Assembly: GCA_018673255.1 (NCBI GenBank) | Contig: JABHDC010000247.1 | Span: 1 to 45,738 of the forward strand | Length of the DNA stretch: 45,738 nt | Direction: 5' to 3' | From: Gemmatimonadota bacterium | GTDB taxonomy: Bacteria > Latescibacterota > UBA2968 > UBA8231 | Shown here: in pieces, positions 1 through 7,625 of the stretch | How the letters are laid out: every line of letters starts with the position of its first letter | Position numbering within the stretch: position 1 is the first letter of the stretch | The notes under the pieces: generated by a model | The model's database searches: none | The model's input: the letters and a program-made list of their open reading frames with translations, nothing else | Told to the model about the DNA's origin: nothing | Translations under genes and position numbers: made by a program

Positions 1-184
1 GACCAAAGGATTGGCGATGGGTCCCATCGATGATGTGGACGACACCATGGTCGATGGATGCCAGGGCGCGCCACGCCAGTCGTCGAGCCAGCAAGTCGAG
101 TGCGCTGGTCCGGGTCAGCCGGTGGTGGCCATCTTCTGCAGGGGGTGAGACGGGTCTGGTCCGGGATGCGGGAAGTACGGACAT
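1..184 (-). CDS. Cyclopropane-fatty-acid-synthase-like methyltransferase (N-terminus only)
   Basis: Partial gene: it starts at the ATG at 184 and leaves the window at base 1, so only 61 codons are visible. A GGAG at 191-194 lies 6 bases before the ATG, which makes this start convincing. The visible protein has a short polar leader and then ALDLLARRLAWRAL and ASIDHGVVHIIDG, the N-terminal pattern of cyclopropane-fatty-acyl-phospholipid synthases (a hydrophobic helix followed by a 'hG.l.l.dG' strand). The family transfers a methyl group from S-adenosylmethionine to unsaturated acyl chains in the membrane. The SAM-binding part is outside the window. It overlaps the end of the DUF1365 gene by 70 bases, and the order flavoprotein, DUF1365, CFA synthase is a common operon order in Proteobacteria. 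The assignment rests on a short stretch plus this context. Confidence 0.7.
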   Translation of the reverse strand, partial: MSVLPASRTRPVSPPAEDGHHRLTRTSALDLLARRLAWRALASIDHGVVHIIDGTHRQSFG

Positions 185-915
185 CTTTTGCTCCAGAGTC
201 GAAAGGCCTGCCAGTAGATGGCGGCCATCACTTGCACGGTCATCAGGGGGAATCGCAACAGGGCCATGCCGAGGCGCGCTGTCGTGAGGGGCTGACGCCG
301 TAGCGACAGGGATGCATCGAAGACATCCTGCCCTTCGGCATCGAGGCTGATCATGTGCACGGCCAGTCGCTCCTCGGGCGGTGTGAAACGCCAGCGATAG
401 CTCTGCTCCATGGGCATGAAGGGCGAAACGTGGAAACGTTTTTCCAGGGCGAACCGGGTCGATTCGAGGCGGCCATCGGCAGGCACGGCCAGGGCGTAGC
501 AGTGTTGCTCACCCCATGGCGTGTTGTTGATCTCTGCCACGACGAACTCCACGCGCTCACCTGCGGCATCATAGCAGTAGTAGAAGCTCACAGGGTTGAA
601 GCGATGGCCGAAATAGGCCAGATGCGTGAGCAGGCGAACCGGACCTTGCGGACGCTCGCCCAGCTGCTCCTCCACGAGATCGGCAACGGCTTCGCGCAGG
701 GGCTGTGACTCGGGCCCCAGGTGATCGCGACGCCGGAACACGGCGATCAGACCCCCATCGGTGGACAATGGCCATTGGGCCCGGGTGAGGGTTTCGATCT
801 CATCCAGGTCGAGATAGGCCATGAACATCCGATAGCGGAAGCGATGCAGGACCGGCAGATGCCGGCGGTGTCGGACCCAGCCTTCGTACAGGCAGCTGTG
901 ACGCAGGCCCACCAT
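115..915 (-). CDS. DUF1365 family protein
   Basis: 266 aa, close to the usual DUF1365 length. It opens with the family's start pattern (SCLYEGWVRHRRH, then FRYRMFMAYLDLDE) and contains HLAYFGHRFNPVSFYYCYD near residues 107-125, the most recognisable DUF1365 block. The biochemical role is not settled. In Proteobacteria the family sits with an amine-oxidase-like flavoprotein and a CFA-type methyltransferase in light- or singlet-oxygen-induced operons linked to fatty-acid modification. Here its ATG (913-915) overlaps the flavoprotein stop codon as TAATG, so the two are probably translationally coupled. The CFA-like gene starts inside its 3' end. The family identification is firm; the role in lipid modification is inferred from context. 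Confidence 0.88.
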   Translation of the reverse strand: MVGLRHSCLYEGWVRHRRHLPVLHRFRYRMFMAYLDLDEIETLTRAQWPLSTDGGLIAVFRRRDHLGPESQPLREAVADLVEEQLGERPQGPVRLLTHLAYFGHRFNPVSFYYCYDAAGERVEFVVAEINNTPWGEQHCYALAVPADGRLESTRFALEKRFHVSPFMPMEQSYRWRFTPPEERLAVHMISLDAEGQDVFDASLSLRRQPLTTARLGMALLRFPLMTVQVMAAIYWQAFRLWSKRCPYFPHPGPDPSHPLQKMATTG

Positions 916-2186
916 TAGATTTCGGCCTCGCCGAATCGTGTGGTCACCTTCAGGGCACTGACGACGCCATCTTCGTGGAAGCCGTATCCCCAGTAGGCGC
1001 CGCAGTAGTGCGTGTGCCGCACGCCGCAGATTTCTTCGCGCCGCCGCTGGGCGCCGATGGAATCGAGGGTGAATCGCGGATGGTGATAGGTGATCTGCTT
1101 CAACACGCGGGATTCGTCGATCGCCTCGACGCCATTCAGGGTGACGCAGAAGGTCTCCGGCGCGGCCAATCCCTGCAGCATGTTCATGTTGTAGGTGACG
1201 GCTACCATGTCACGCTCTTTTCGGGGGACGTGATAGTTCCAACTGGCCCAGGCGCGTCGCCGACGGGGCAAGACCGACTCATCCGTATGCAACACGACCT
1301 CGTTCTGCTGATAGCCGAGTTTGCCCAGTACATCGGACTCTGCCGCACTGGGATCGGCCAGCAGGCGCAGGGCCTGGTCTGAATGCAGCGCCAGAACCAC
1401 TTCGTCGAATCGCTCAGGGGTTGAACTGCGGGGTGTGAGGATCTCGACGCCGTCGTCCAGGCGTCGGATCGATTGCACCGGTGTCTGCAGATGTATCGAA
1501 TCGCGGAAGGATTCGGTCATCTTCGCGACATACTGCTGCGATCCGCCCTTGATCACCCGCCAGGCAGGCTTGCGAGTAGTCAGAAAGCCATGGTTGCGGA
1601 AGAACTGGACGAAGAAACGGGCGGGGAAGGCATACATGTCATCGGCAGAAGCGGACCAGATTGCCGCACCGAAGGGAATCAGATGATCTTCGATGAAGGA
1701 GCGGGAAAAGTTCTTGCGGCTCAGATACTCGCCAAGGGTCGTGTTGTCGTCGCCACCGGCTTCCAGTAATTCAGGTGATTCCCGATAGAAGCGCTGCACG
1801 TCCATCAGCATGCGATAGAAGGCAGGGCGCAGCGTATTGCGACGTTGCGCGAAGATCCGATTGAGTCCACCGGCGCCGTATTCCAAGCCGGTGGGCAGCG
1901 ATTTCACGCTGAAGCTCATATCCGTCTCGAGGCTGGCAACGCCAAGTTGCTGTAGCAGTCGCACGAAATTGGGATAGGAGTGGGGATTGTGAACAATAAA
2001 TCCCGTGTCGACATCCCATTGACCGCTGTCCACCTCGACACGGACGGTATTCGTATGGCCCCCGATGTAGTCGGCAGCCTCGAATACCGTCACGTCATGT
2101 CGACGCTGGAGCAGATACGCAGCCGTGAGGCCGGAGATCCCGGAACCCACGATGGCGATCTTCTTGCGGGGTATAGAACTGGTCAT
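915..2186 (-). CDS. FAD-dependent amine-oxidase-like oxidoreductase
   Basis: 423 aa. The N-terminus has a Rossmann dinucleotide-binding motif, IAIVGSGISGLTAAYLL at residues 10-26, followed by VFEAADYIGGHTNT, the second FAD-contact motif of the amine oxidase/protoporphyrinogen oxidase superfamily. It matches the 'NAD/FAD-binding protein' that neighbours DUF1365 and CFA synthase genes in many bacteria. In the Rhodobacter furan-fatty-acid pathway, flavoproteins of this superfamily are among the enzymes acting on membrane acyl chains; that this one has the same reaction is inference. It begins 5 bases after the sigma factor stop and ends overlapping the DUF1365 start by one base, so it is the second gene of a four-gene operon. 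No signal peptide is seen, so it should be cytoplasmic or peripheral to the membrane. Confidence 0.88.
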   Translation of the reverse strand: MTSSIPRKKIAIVGSGISGLTAAYLLQRRHDVTVFEAADYIGGHTNTVRVEVDSGQWDVDTGFIVHNPHSYPNFVRLLQQLGVASLETDMSFSVKSLPTGLEYGAGGLNRIFAQRRNTLRPAFYRMLMDVQRFYRESPELLEAGGDDNTTLGEYLSRKNFSRSFIEDHLIPFGAAIWSASADDMYAFPARFFVQFFRNHGFLTTRKPAWRVIKGGSQQYVAKMTESFRDSIHLQTPVQSIRRLDDGVEILTPRSSTPERFDEVVLALHSDQALRLLADPSAAESDVLGKLGYQQNEVVLHTDESVLPRRRRAWASWNYHVPRKERDMVAVTYNMNMLQGLAAPETFCVTLNGVEAIDESRVLKQITYHHPRFTLDSIGAQRRREEICGVRHTHYCGAYWGYGFHEDGVVSALKVTTRFGEAEI

Positions 2187-2191
2187 GATGA

Positions 2192-3046
2192 CTAGTTCGC
2201 CGACCAGTCGAGCAAGGTCTCTGCGTGGTCCTGCTTCAGGCGAGCCAGGGCGCGGTTCCTCAACTGTCGGATCCGCTCACGGGTGAGACCCATCTCTCCG
2301 CCGATCTCCTCCAGGGTCTTTGGCTCCTCGGTGCCCAGGCCATAGTAAGCGCGCAGGATCGTTGCATCGCGGCCATCCAGCGCTGCCAGGCTGTTGCGAA
2401 TCGCTTCGTCGCGCTGCAGTTCCTCGAACTCGTCCTCCACATCAGTTTCCGTGTCGGTGGCCAGGATCGTCTCCAACAGCGTTTCGCCGTCGGCTGTCAG
2501 GGGAGTGTCCAGCGACATGTCGCGATGGGCGGCTTCCAGGGCACCCCTGGCCCGGATCGATCCCATGCCCGCCAGTTCGGCCGCTTCGTCGAAGGTGACC
2601 TTGCGTCCCTCCGCCTGGCTGAGGGAATCCACCCGCTTCTCGATCGTCCGGAAATCTTCGAGTCGATTCATCGGGATCCGAATCGAGCGCCGGTCCTGGG
2701 CCAGGCAACGGTGAATCGCCTGGCGAATCCACCAGACGGCATAGGTGATGAACTTGAAGCCCTTCTCTTCATCGAAACGCTCGATCGCCGTCATGAGTCC
2801 GACGTTGCCCTCAGCGACCAGTTCAAGCAGCGGGGGACCGTCAGGCCGCACGTATTCATTGGCGACCCGCATCACAAAACGAAGGTTCGCTTCCACGAGC
2901 GGCTGCAGCGCATCCTTGTCGCCATTACGAAGACGGGTGAACAGCGCCTGCTCTTGTTTCTTTGACAGTGGACGGTTGTCACGGATCTCCTGCCAGTACA
3001 TCTCCAGCAGCTGCTCTTCACGGGGGTGGGCGGAACGGGCACTCAT
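2192..3046 (-). CDS. Sigma-70 family RNA polymerase sigma factor (RpoD/RpoS-like)
   Basis: 284 aa. It contains region 1.2 (about residues 11-45), region 2 with NLRFVMRVANEY and the -10-recognising segment FITYAVWWIRQAIHR, a region 3 segment, and region 4.2 with TLEEIGGEMGLTRERIRQLR, the helix-turn-helix that reads the -35 element. It has no long region 1.1, so it is a group 2/3 type rather than the primary sigma factor, and it is not a two-domain ECF factor. It directs RNA polymerase to a subset of promoters. It is the first gene of the operon with the flavoprotein, DUF1365 and CFA-like genes, so it may drive them, itself and remote targets. No anti-sigma factor is next to it; control probably comes from the divergent B12-domain regulator. 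Confidence 0.95.
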   Translation of the reverse strand: MSARSAHPREEQLLEMYWQEIRDNRPLSKKQEQALFTRLRNGDKDALQPLVEANLRFVMRVANEYVRPDGPPLLELVAEGNVGLMTAIERFDEEKGFKFITYAVWWIRQAIHRCLAQDRRSIRIPMNRLEDFRTIEKRVDSLSQAEGRKVTFDEAAELAGMGSIRARGALEAAHRDMSLDTPLTADGETLLETILATDTETDVEDEFEELQRDEAIRNSLAALDGRDATILRAYYGLGTEEPKTLEEIGGEMGLTRERIRQLRNRALARLKQDHAETLLDWSAN

Positions 3047-3130
3047 CTCAGATCTCCATGGCGGGTCATTGGGACATCCTGCACCAGCGATGTCGATAAG
3101 ATGGCCAGGTGTCCACTGTTTGTCAATAGT

Positions 3131-3152
3131 TTGTCTACTTAAAATGAGACAA
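3131..3152. promoter_or_regulatory. Operator-like dyad TTGTCT-N10-AGACAA (sigma-factor side)
   Basis: TTGTCT at 3131-3136 and AGACAA at 3147-3152 are perfect inverted repeats separated by 10 bases, so the centres lie about one and a half helical turns apart. Another half-site, TTGTCA, begins at 3120, 11 bases before the first arm, on the same helix face. It lies about 85-105 bases upstream of the sigma factor start codon. Its repetition near the regulator gene suggests binding by the B12-domain MerR protein. Binding is inferred. Confidence 0.45.
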
Positions 3153-3261
3153 GACAGAATCGTCTGAACAGGTTGAGACTAGAGAAAATACCTTGAGCAT
3201 CTGTTTATACAGCAGTTATGACCAGCTCTACGCGCAATAGAAAACTAGACATGTTGTAGAT

Positions 3262-3283
3262 TTGTCTAATACAATATTGACAA
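3262..3283. promoter_or_regulatory. Operator-like dyad TTGTCT-N10-TGACAA (regulator side)
   Basis: TTGTCT at 3262-3267 and TGACAA at 3278-3283 repeat the arrangement at 3131-3152 with the same 10-base spacer; five of the six arm bases pair. A further TAGAC half-site is at 3246-3250. The right arm overlaps the candidate -35 box of the regulator promoter, which is the geometry of autorepression. Inferred from sequence only. Confidence 0.45.
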
Positions 3284-3304
3284 GCAAGAGAGCTACAGTA
3301 GATT
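3277..3304 (+). promoter_or_regulatory. Candidate sigma-70 promoter for the CarH/LitR-like regulator operon
   Basis: A perfect -35 box TTGACA at 3277-3282 is followed after 16 bases by TAGATT at 3299-3304 (4 of 6 matches to TATAAT). Transcription would begin near 3311, leaving about 36 bases before the ATG at 3347. The -35 box overlaps the regulator-side dyad. Confidence 0.4.
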
Positions 3305-3346
3305 GGGGTTCGACAGAGCAGACAAACCGAAACCGTGGTCTATCGA

Positions 3347-4285
3347 ATGTCCGAGCATCAAGGAAACTCCATCCGTGTCGTGTCACGTCGCACAGGCCTC
3401 TCGCCGCACGTCATCCGCATCTGGGAGCGGCGATATGCGGCGGTCGAACCCCATCGAACCCCGACCAATCGACGTCTCTACACCGACAGCGACATTGAGC
3501 GGCTCCGCTTGCTCGCCGCTGCGACACAGGCCGGCCACAGCATCGGCCAGATCGCCGGTCTTGAGACAGCCCAGCTACAGGATCTCGTCCACCAGGACGC
3601 TCCGGCTTATCTGTCCACGCTCCCTGTTGTCACCGCTGACGAAGAGCCGCCGGCCATGGTGGCGCGCGGCCTGGTGGCGGTCCATCAGCTCGACGGCGAG
3701 GGGCTGGAGGCGGAACTGGCGCGCGCGAGCATTCACCTGAGTCGCACGAGATTGCTCGACGAGGTGGTGCAGCCACTGATTGCCCAGGTGGGCGACGAAT
3801 GGCACCTGGGTACCCTGCGCATTTCCGAAGAGCATCTGGCCACCGCGACGATTCGGAGTTTTCTCGGGCGCCTGCTCGAAGGGGATCGTGCACCCGCAGG
3901 CGCTCCGACCATCGTCATCACCACACCCAGCGGCCAGGAGCATGAGATGGGGGCCTTGCTGGCCGCCACCTCGGCCTCCGCCTGTGGGTGGCGAGTCGTC
4001 TACCTGGGACCCCAGCTACCGGCTGACGAGATCTGCAGTGCGGTTCAGCGACACAATGCAAGGGCCGTCGGCCTCAGTATCGTCTTCCCCGACGATGATC
4101 CACTGTTGCCGACAGAGCTCCAACGCCTGCGCCAGGGCATCGGTGCCCATGTGGACCTGCTCGTTGGTGGCCGGTTGGCGACAGCCTATGGTGTCGTGCT
4201 GCAGCAGGTTGGTGCGACGCTGGTACAGGATCTGGCGCACCTGCGACGGGTTCTCACGTCTGCAGTGGCGCCCGCCTCTTCATGA
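3347..4285 (+). CDS. MerR-type regulator with B12-binding photosensory domain (CarH/LitR-like)
   Basis: 312 aa from the ATG at 3347; an in-frame GTG at 3335 is possible, and neither has a clear ribosome site. Numbering here is from that GTG. Residues 12-75 are a MerR winged helix (GLSPHVIRIWERRY). Residues 105-185 form a helical bundle carrying W156, nine residues, then E166-H167, the W-x9-EH signature of adenosylcobalamin photosensors CarH/LitR. Residues 190-305 are a B12-binding Rossmann-like domain with H203 in HEMG, the expected lower cobalt ligand, and the LVGG motif at 276-279. In characterised homologues the dark B12-bound tetramer represses, and light releases it from DNA. It is divergent from the sigma/flavoprotein operon, which it probably controls, and its stop overlaps the next gene as ATGA. 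Confidence 0.85.
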   Translation: MSEHQGNSIRVVSRRTGLSPHVIRIWERRYAAVEPHRTPTNRRLYTDSDIERLRLLAAATQAGHSIGQIAGLETAQLQDLVHQDAPAYLSTLPVVTADEEPPAMVARGLVAVHQLDGEGLEAELARASIHLSRTRLLDEVVQPLIAQVGDEWHLGTLRISEEHLATATIRSFLGRLLEGDRAPAGAPTIVITTPSGQEHEMGALLAATSASACGWRVVYLGPQLPADEICSAVQRHNARAVGLSIVFPDDDPLLPTELQRLRQGIGAHVDLLVGGRLATAYGVVLQQVGATLVQDLAHLRRVLTSAVAPASS

Positions 4286-6522
4286 GGGTTCTCTTCGCGG
4301 TCCTCATCAGTCTCATATGTGCTGTGGCCGCCGACGCCACCACAGTCAGCGGCTACGTGCGCAGCGCGATCGATGGAGAAGAGGTCGGTCTCAGCGTCAT
4401 CGCCCTGCCCAGCCTGCAACTGGGCGGCCTGGCCAACGAGCGAGGCTACTTCGCCATTCGGAATGTGCCACCCGGTCGCCATCTGATCGTGGTCAGCCAC
4501 ATCGGCTACCAGTCCTATCGCGACAGCATCGATGTGCAGACGGAGGATCTGCGACTGGATGTTCGATTGCGCAGTGAGGCGATCGATGTGGGTGTCGAGA
4601 CGGTGATCACCGCCGAACGAGATGACGACATCGCTTCCGAGCGAACAATCCAGGCAAGCTTTCTTGCCCTCGAACCGCAACTGCTGCAACAGCTGCCCGC
4701 TACTGGCGAGGCGGACCTGCTGCGTTCGCTCCAATTGCTGCCTGGCATTCAGGCGGCGTCCGATATCAGCAGTGGCCTGTACGTGCGGGGTGGCGGCCCG
4801 GATCAGACGCTGATCCTGCTCGATGACATCCCCCTCTACAATCCCTCTCACGCCTTCGGGTTCTTCTCGACCTTCAATCCAGAAGCCGTACGAGATGTGC
4901 AGCTGTACAAGGGCGCATATCCGGCGACCTACGGGGGGAACCTCGGTGCCGTGCTCGATGTCACGAATCGTGATGGCAATCGAGAGGAGTTTTCTGTCAG
5001 TGGTGGCGTCAGTCTTGTCTCGGCCCGCGTGCTGGCCGAGGGCCCGCTGGGTGAAGGATCGTGGATGATGTCCGGACGTCGGACCTATCTGGATCCGGTG
5101 CTGTCAGCGCTGCGCGCCAGTGGGGCGGATGTGCCCGACTACTACTTCTATGATCTGAACATGAAGATCACGCAGCCCCTGGGTACGGGTGGCGACAATC
5201 TGCTCGTGAGCGCCTATTTCGGTCGCGACGACCTGTATTTCGATCAGAAGCAGGATGAGACCTTTTTCAACATCCGGTGGGGAAACCGGGCCGCCATGGT
5301 GCGCTGGACTCACCTCTTCGACCCGGCCCTGTTCGGTGAACTGACCGTGTCCTCCTCGAAGTATGAGAGCCTGACGTCGCTCAGCTTCTTCGACACGCCG
5401 ATCCTGCTGGAGAATCAGATTGAAGATCTCACGTTCAATGCGGATCTCGAATACTTCGTCAGCTCGAGCCAGACGCTCAGCGCCGGGATTCGGGCGACGA
5501 AATACCAGTTCGAGTTCATCGAAAGTTTCAATCGCGATCCGCAACTCGATCTGGATGAATCACCCTTCCTGCTGGAAGCCTATCTCCAGGATGACGTGCA
5601 ACTGTCCATGGGGACCCATCTGCGCGTGGGCGTACGGGCGAGCCGGTTCTCGGAAGATGACGACGTGGCCGTCATGCCACGGCTGTCGATCAGTCAGCCC
5701 GTGGGTGAGCGCTGGCGCCTGAAGCTCGGTGGTGGCACCTATCGCCAGCATCTGCAGTTGGTGACGACGGAGGGTTTCAGCGGCGGCGACTACTGGGTGC
5801 CCCTCGATGAGACCGTTGGGTCCGCCAGGTCGCGCCAGGCGGTGGCCGGCGTAGAGTGGGAACCAACGCGCAAATACAAGGCGACAGTCGAAGCCTACTA
5901 CACGGACCTGGATGGACTGGTCGTCATCGATAACAACAGCACCGTAGACAGTGGTGACACACGTTCAGAGGACGTTTTCAAGTCAGGCGGGAGCGGTTAT
6001 GCCACCGGGCTCGAGCTATTCATAGAGAAGCGCACCGGTCGCCTGCGGGGCTGGTTTGGATACACGCTGGGGCGAACGCGTCGAACCTTTAGTGAGATCG
6101 ATGCGGGGCGTTCCTTCGCACCCAAATACGATCGGGTACACGACTTGTCGTTGATCACATCCTATCGTCTGGGCAATTGGCGCCTGGGTTCCAGTATGGT
6201 CTATGCCACGGGTCAGGCCTTCACGCCGGCGGCGGCGCGTTACACGCTGCGCAATCCGGCGACTGGCGTCGATGAGGATCTCGTCCTGGCGGCGCGTCGC
6301 AACACTGCCCGATTGCTGCCGTATCATCGACTGGATCTGAGTGCCCGTCGCCAGCTCGGTCTGTTCGGCGGACGGGCTGAAGTCTATCTGCAGATCTTCA
6401 ACGTCTACAGTCGTCGCAATGAATGGTTTGTTCAGTATGACACTGACAATCCGGAGACGGAGCCGGACGTCATCAAACAGTTGCCCATCGTGCCGACCTT
6501 TGGCCTGGAGTTTGAATTTTGA
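4282..6522 (+). CDS. TonB-dependent outer-membrane receptor with N-terminal carboxypeptidase-regulatory-like domain
   Basis: 746 aa. Residues 1-19 are a signal peptide. Residues 20-105 form a transthyretin-like CarboxypepD-regulatory domain (TVSGYVRSAIDGEEVG). The plug domain lies at about 125-245, with LLRSLQLLPGIQ and GLYVRGGGPDQTLILLDD as typical plug motifs. The rest is a 22-strand-type barrel ending in GLEFEF, the terminal aromatic needed for outer-membrane insertion. Such receptors import scarce or bulky ligands using TonB energy; the ligand is not shown by the sequence. The start overlaps the stop of the B12-domain regulator by four bases (ATGA), implying co-transcription, and the lipoprotein gene overlaps its end by four bases. 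B12 or a lipid-related substrate are possible ligands given the neighbours, but that is speculative. Confidence 0.92.
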   Translation: MRVLFAVLISLICAVAADATTVSGYVRSAIDGEEVGLSVIALPSLQLGGLANERGYFAIRNVPPGRHLIVVSHIGYQSYRDSIDVQTEDLRLDVRLRSEAIDVGVETVITAERDDDIASERTIQASFLALEPQLLQQLPATGEADLLRSLQLLPGIQAASDISSGLYVRGGGPDQTLILLDDIPLYNPSHAFGFFSTFNPEAVRDVQLYKGAYPATYGGNLGAVLDVTNRDGNREEFSVSGGVSLVSARVLAEGPLGEGSWMMSGRRTYLDPVLSALRASGADVPDYYFYDLNMKITQPLGTGGDNLLVSAYFGRDDLYFDQKQDETFFNIRWGNRAAMVRWTHLFDPALFGELTVSSSKYESLTSLSFFDTPILLENQIEDLTFNADLEYFVSSSQTLSAGIRATKYQFEFIESFNRDPQLDLDESPFLLEAYLQDDVQLSMGTHLRVGVRASRFSEDDDVAVMPRLSISQPVGERWRLKLGGGTYRQHLQLVTTEGFSGGDYWVPLDETVGSARSRQAVAGVEWEPTRKYKATVEAYYTDLDGLVVIDNNSTVDSGDTRSEDVFKSGGSGYATGLELFIEKRTGRLRGWFGYTLGRTRRTFSEIDAGRSFAPKYDRVHDLSLITSYRLGNWRLGSSMVYATGQAFTPAAARYTLRNPATGVDEDLVLAARRNTARLLPYHRLDLSARRQLGLFGGRAEVYLQIFNVYSRRNEWFVQYDTDNPETEPDVIKQLPIVPTFGLEFEF

Positions 6523-7463
6523 GACACCTGCTTGCATCAGGAAGTGTCATCATGCTGCTGGCCTGGTCTGGTTGCAGCGCTGATCGGCAACCGGGCGAGT
6601 TGTTCGGGTCGATTGAAGAAGGGGTCCTTGTCGTCAGTGGTACACTCATCGTCGATCAGGCCCTGCCGGACCTGTTTGTCCGCCGTACTGCCGATCCACG
6701 GGACCTCTACGACGCCACTGCCCTTGGTGTTCCTGATGCGGCCGTCGAAGTGACATCGCAGGGAACACGCTGGCGCTATTCGGCCGATCCGGACTCGGCA
6801 GGTCGATATCTGCCACCCACGCCGAGACCGATCGTTACCTCTCAGACCACCTATCGTCTCGAGGTGCGTGCTGGTGCTGATGTGGCCACGGCAGCGACGA
6901 CGACACCGGGTCGGCTGGAGTTGGTCCGCACCGTCCTGCTCGACGAAAAGACGCTGGCCGTAGCCGCCGAACTGGTCCCTTTCACAGCCGGTGCCGACAG
7001 CGTTTTCTCAGCGCCGCAGAATCAGTTGATCTACCGCGATGGTATTGTTGAAATGCAATTGGCGCGTCTGGTAGACGATGCTGTGGCCTATCAGCTGTCG
7101 CTGACCGGCCTGGACCGCGAGTCCGATTTCGTCATCGAGGCTGACTTTCTCGAAGAAGATGACTTCGAGGACTTTGAGCGTGAGGGTGCCTCGCCACCGT
7201 TGGAGGTCAGCGAGGGGCACGTCCGGCTGCCGTGGTTCGCCATTGCCTTCGGCGGACGTCATGTGTTGCGGGTCTTCGCCATCGACGAAAACTGGTATGA
7301 CCTTATCCGAACGAATCAGGCAGATGGCGGCGGGTTCGGTGGTCTCGCCGGTGATGCCTTCGAGCGCCCGGTCTTCCAGGTGGAGGGAGCCATCGGTCTC
7401 TTCGGATCCGCTGCGGCCGATTCCGTGGGCATCGTTATTCTGCCACGTCCGGGTGGCGATTGA
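6519..7463 (+). CDS. Putative lipoprotein, DUF4249-like partner of the TonB receptor
   Basis: 314 aa from a TTG at 6519 that overlaps the receptor stop as TTGA; an in-frame ATG at 6552 is the alternative but would cut into the signal peptide. The first 18 residues are hydrophobic and end at C19 (LAWSGC), a lipobox-like site with an unusual W at -3, so export as a lipoprotein is likely. The remainder is a beta-rich soluble protein with an acidic stretch near residues 208-222. Position, size and organisation (lipoprotein directly after a carboxypeptidase-regulatory-domain TonB receptor) match the DUF4249 proteins of Bacteroidetes, which are thought to assist the receptor. Sequence similarity to DUF4249 is my impression and has not been tested. 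Confidence 0.75.
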   Translation: MRHLLASGSVIMLLAWSGCSADRQPGELFGSIEEGVLVVSGTLIVDQALPDLFVRRTADPRDLYDATALGVPDAAVEVTSQGTRWRYSADPDSAGRYLPPTPRPIVTSQTTYRLEVRAGADVATAATTTPGRLELVRTVLLDEKTLAVAAELVPFTAGADSVFSAPQNQLIYRDGIVEMQLARLVDDAVAYQLSLTGLDRESDFVIEADFLEEDDFEDFEREGASPPLEVSEGHVRLPWFAIAFGGRHVLRVFAIDENWYDLIRTNQADGGGFGGLAGDAFERPVFQVEGAIGLFGSAAADSVGIVILPRPGGD

Positions 7464-7625
7464 GGCGAATAGACAAGCGATTACTGTTCCTATACGCGTA
7501 GGCTCTCCTCTGTCTCAATGTCAGGAATACACGTGGCCCTCATCCGTGAGCAAGTGGTATGGCTCATCTACCACCATGAACGCAGGAAGGAAACCCGCCA
7601 GCTCCTCAATCAGCGTCGACGATTC

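Larger units (their letters stand above)
3047..3346. promoter_or_regulatory. Divergent regulatory region between sigma factor and CarH/LitR-like regulator
   Basis: 300 bases without a gene, visibly richer in A/T than its surroundings. TTGTC(T/A) or its complement recurs at 3120, 3131, 3147, 3262, 3278 and 3320. Two copies are arranged as inverted repeats with identical 10-base spacing, listed separately. This is the layout expected for an autoregulated MerR-type repressor controlling both flanking operons. For the minus strand, TTGACA (complement of 3121-3126) could be a -35 element, but the -10 at 17 bases is poor, so that promoter is uncertain. Confidence 0.6.

Noticed and set aside
20..2200. 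Overlapping plus-strand frames in the first 3 kb
   Set aside because: All are shadows of the DUF1365, flavoprotein and sigma genes and lack ribosome sites or recognisable domains.
7554..7574. GTGGTA-N9-TACCAC hairpin as a terminator
   Set aside because: The stem is only six pairs with A/T inside and no T-run on either strand; too weak to call in the 162-bp convergent gap at 7464-7625.
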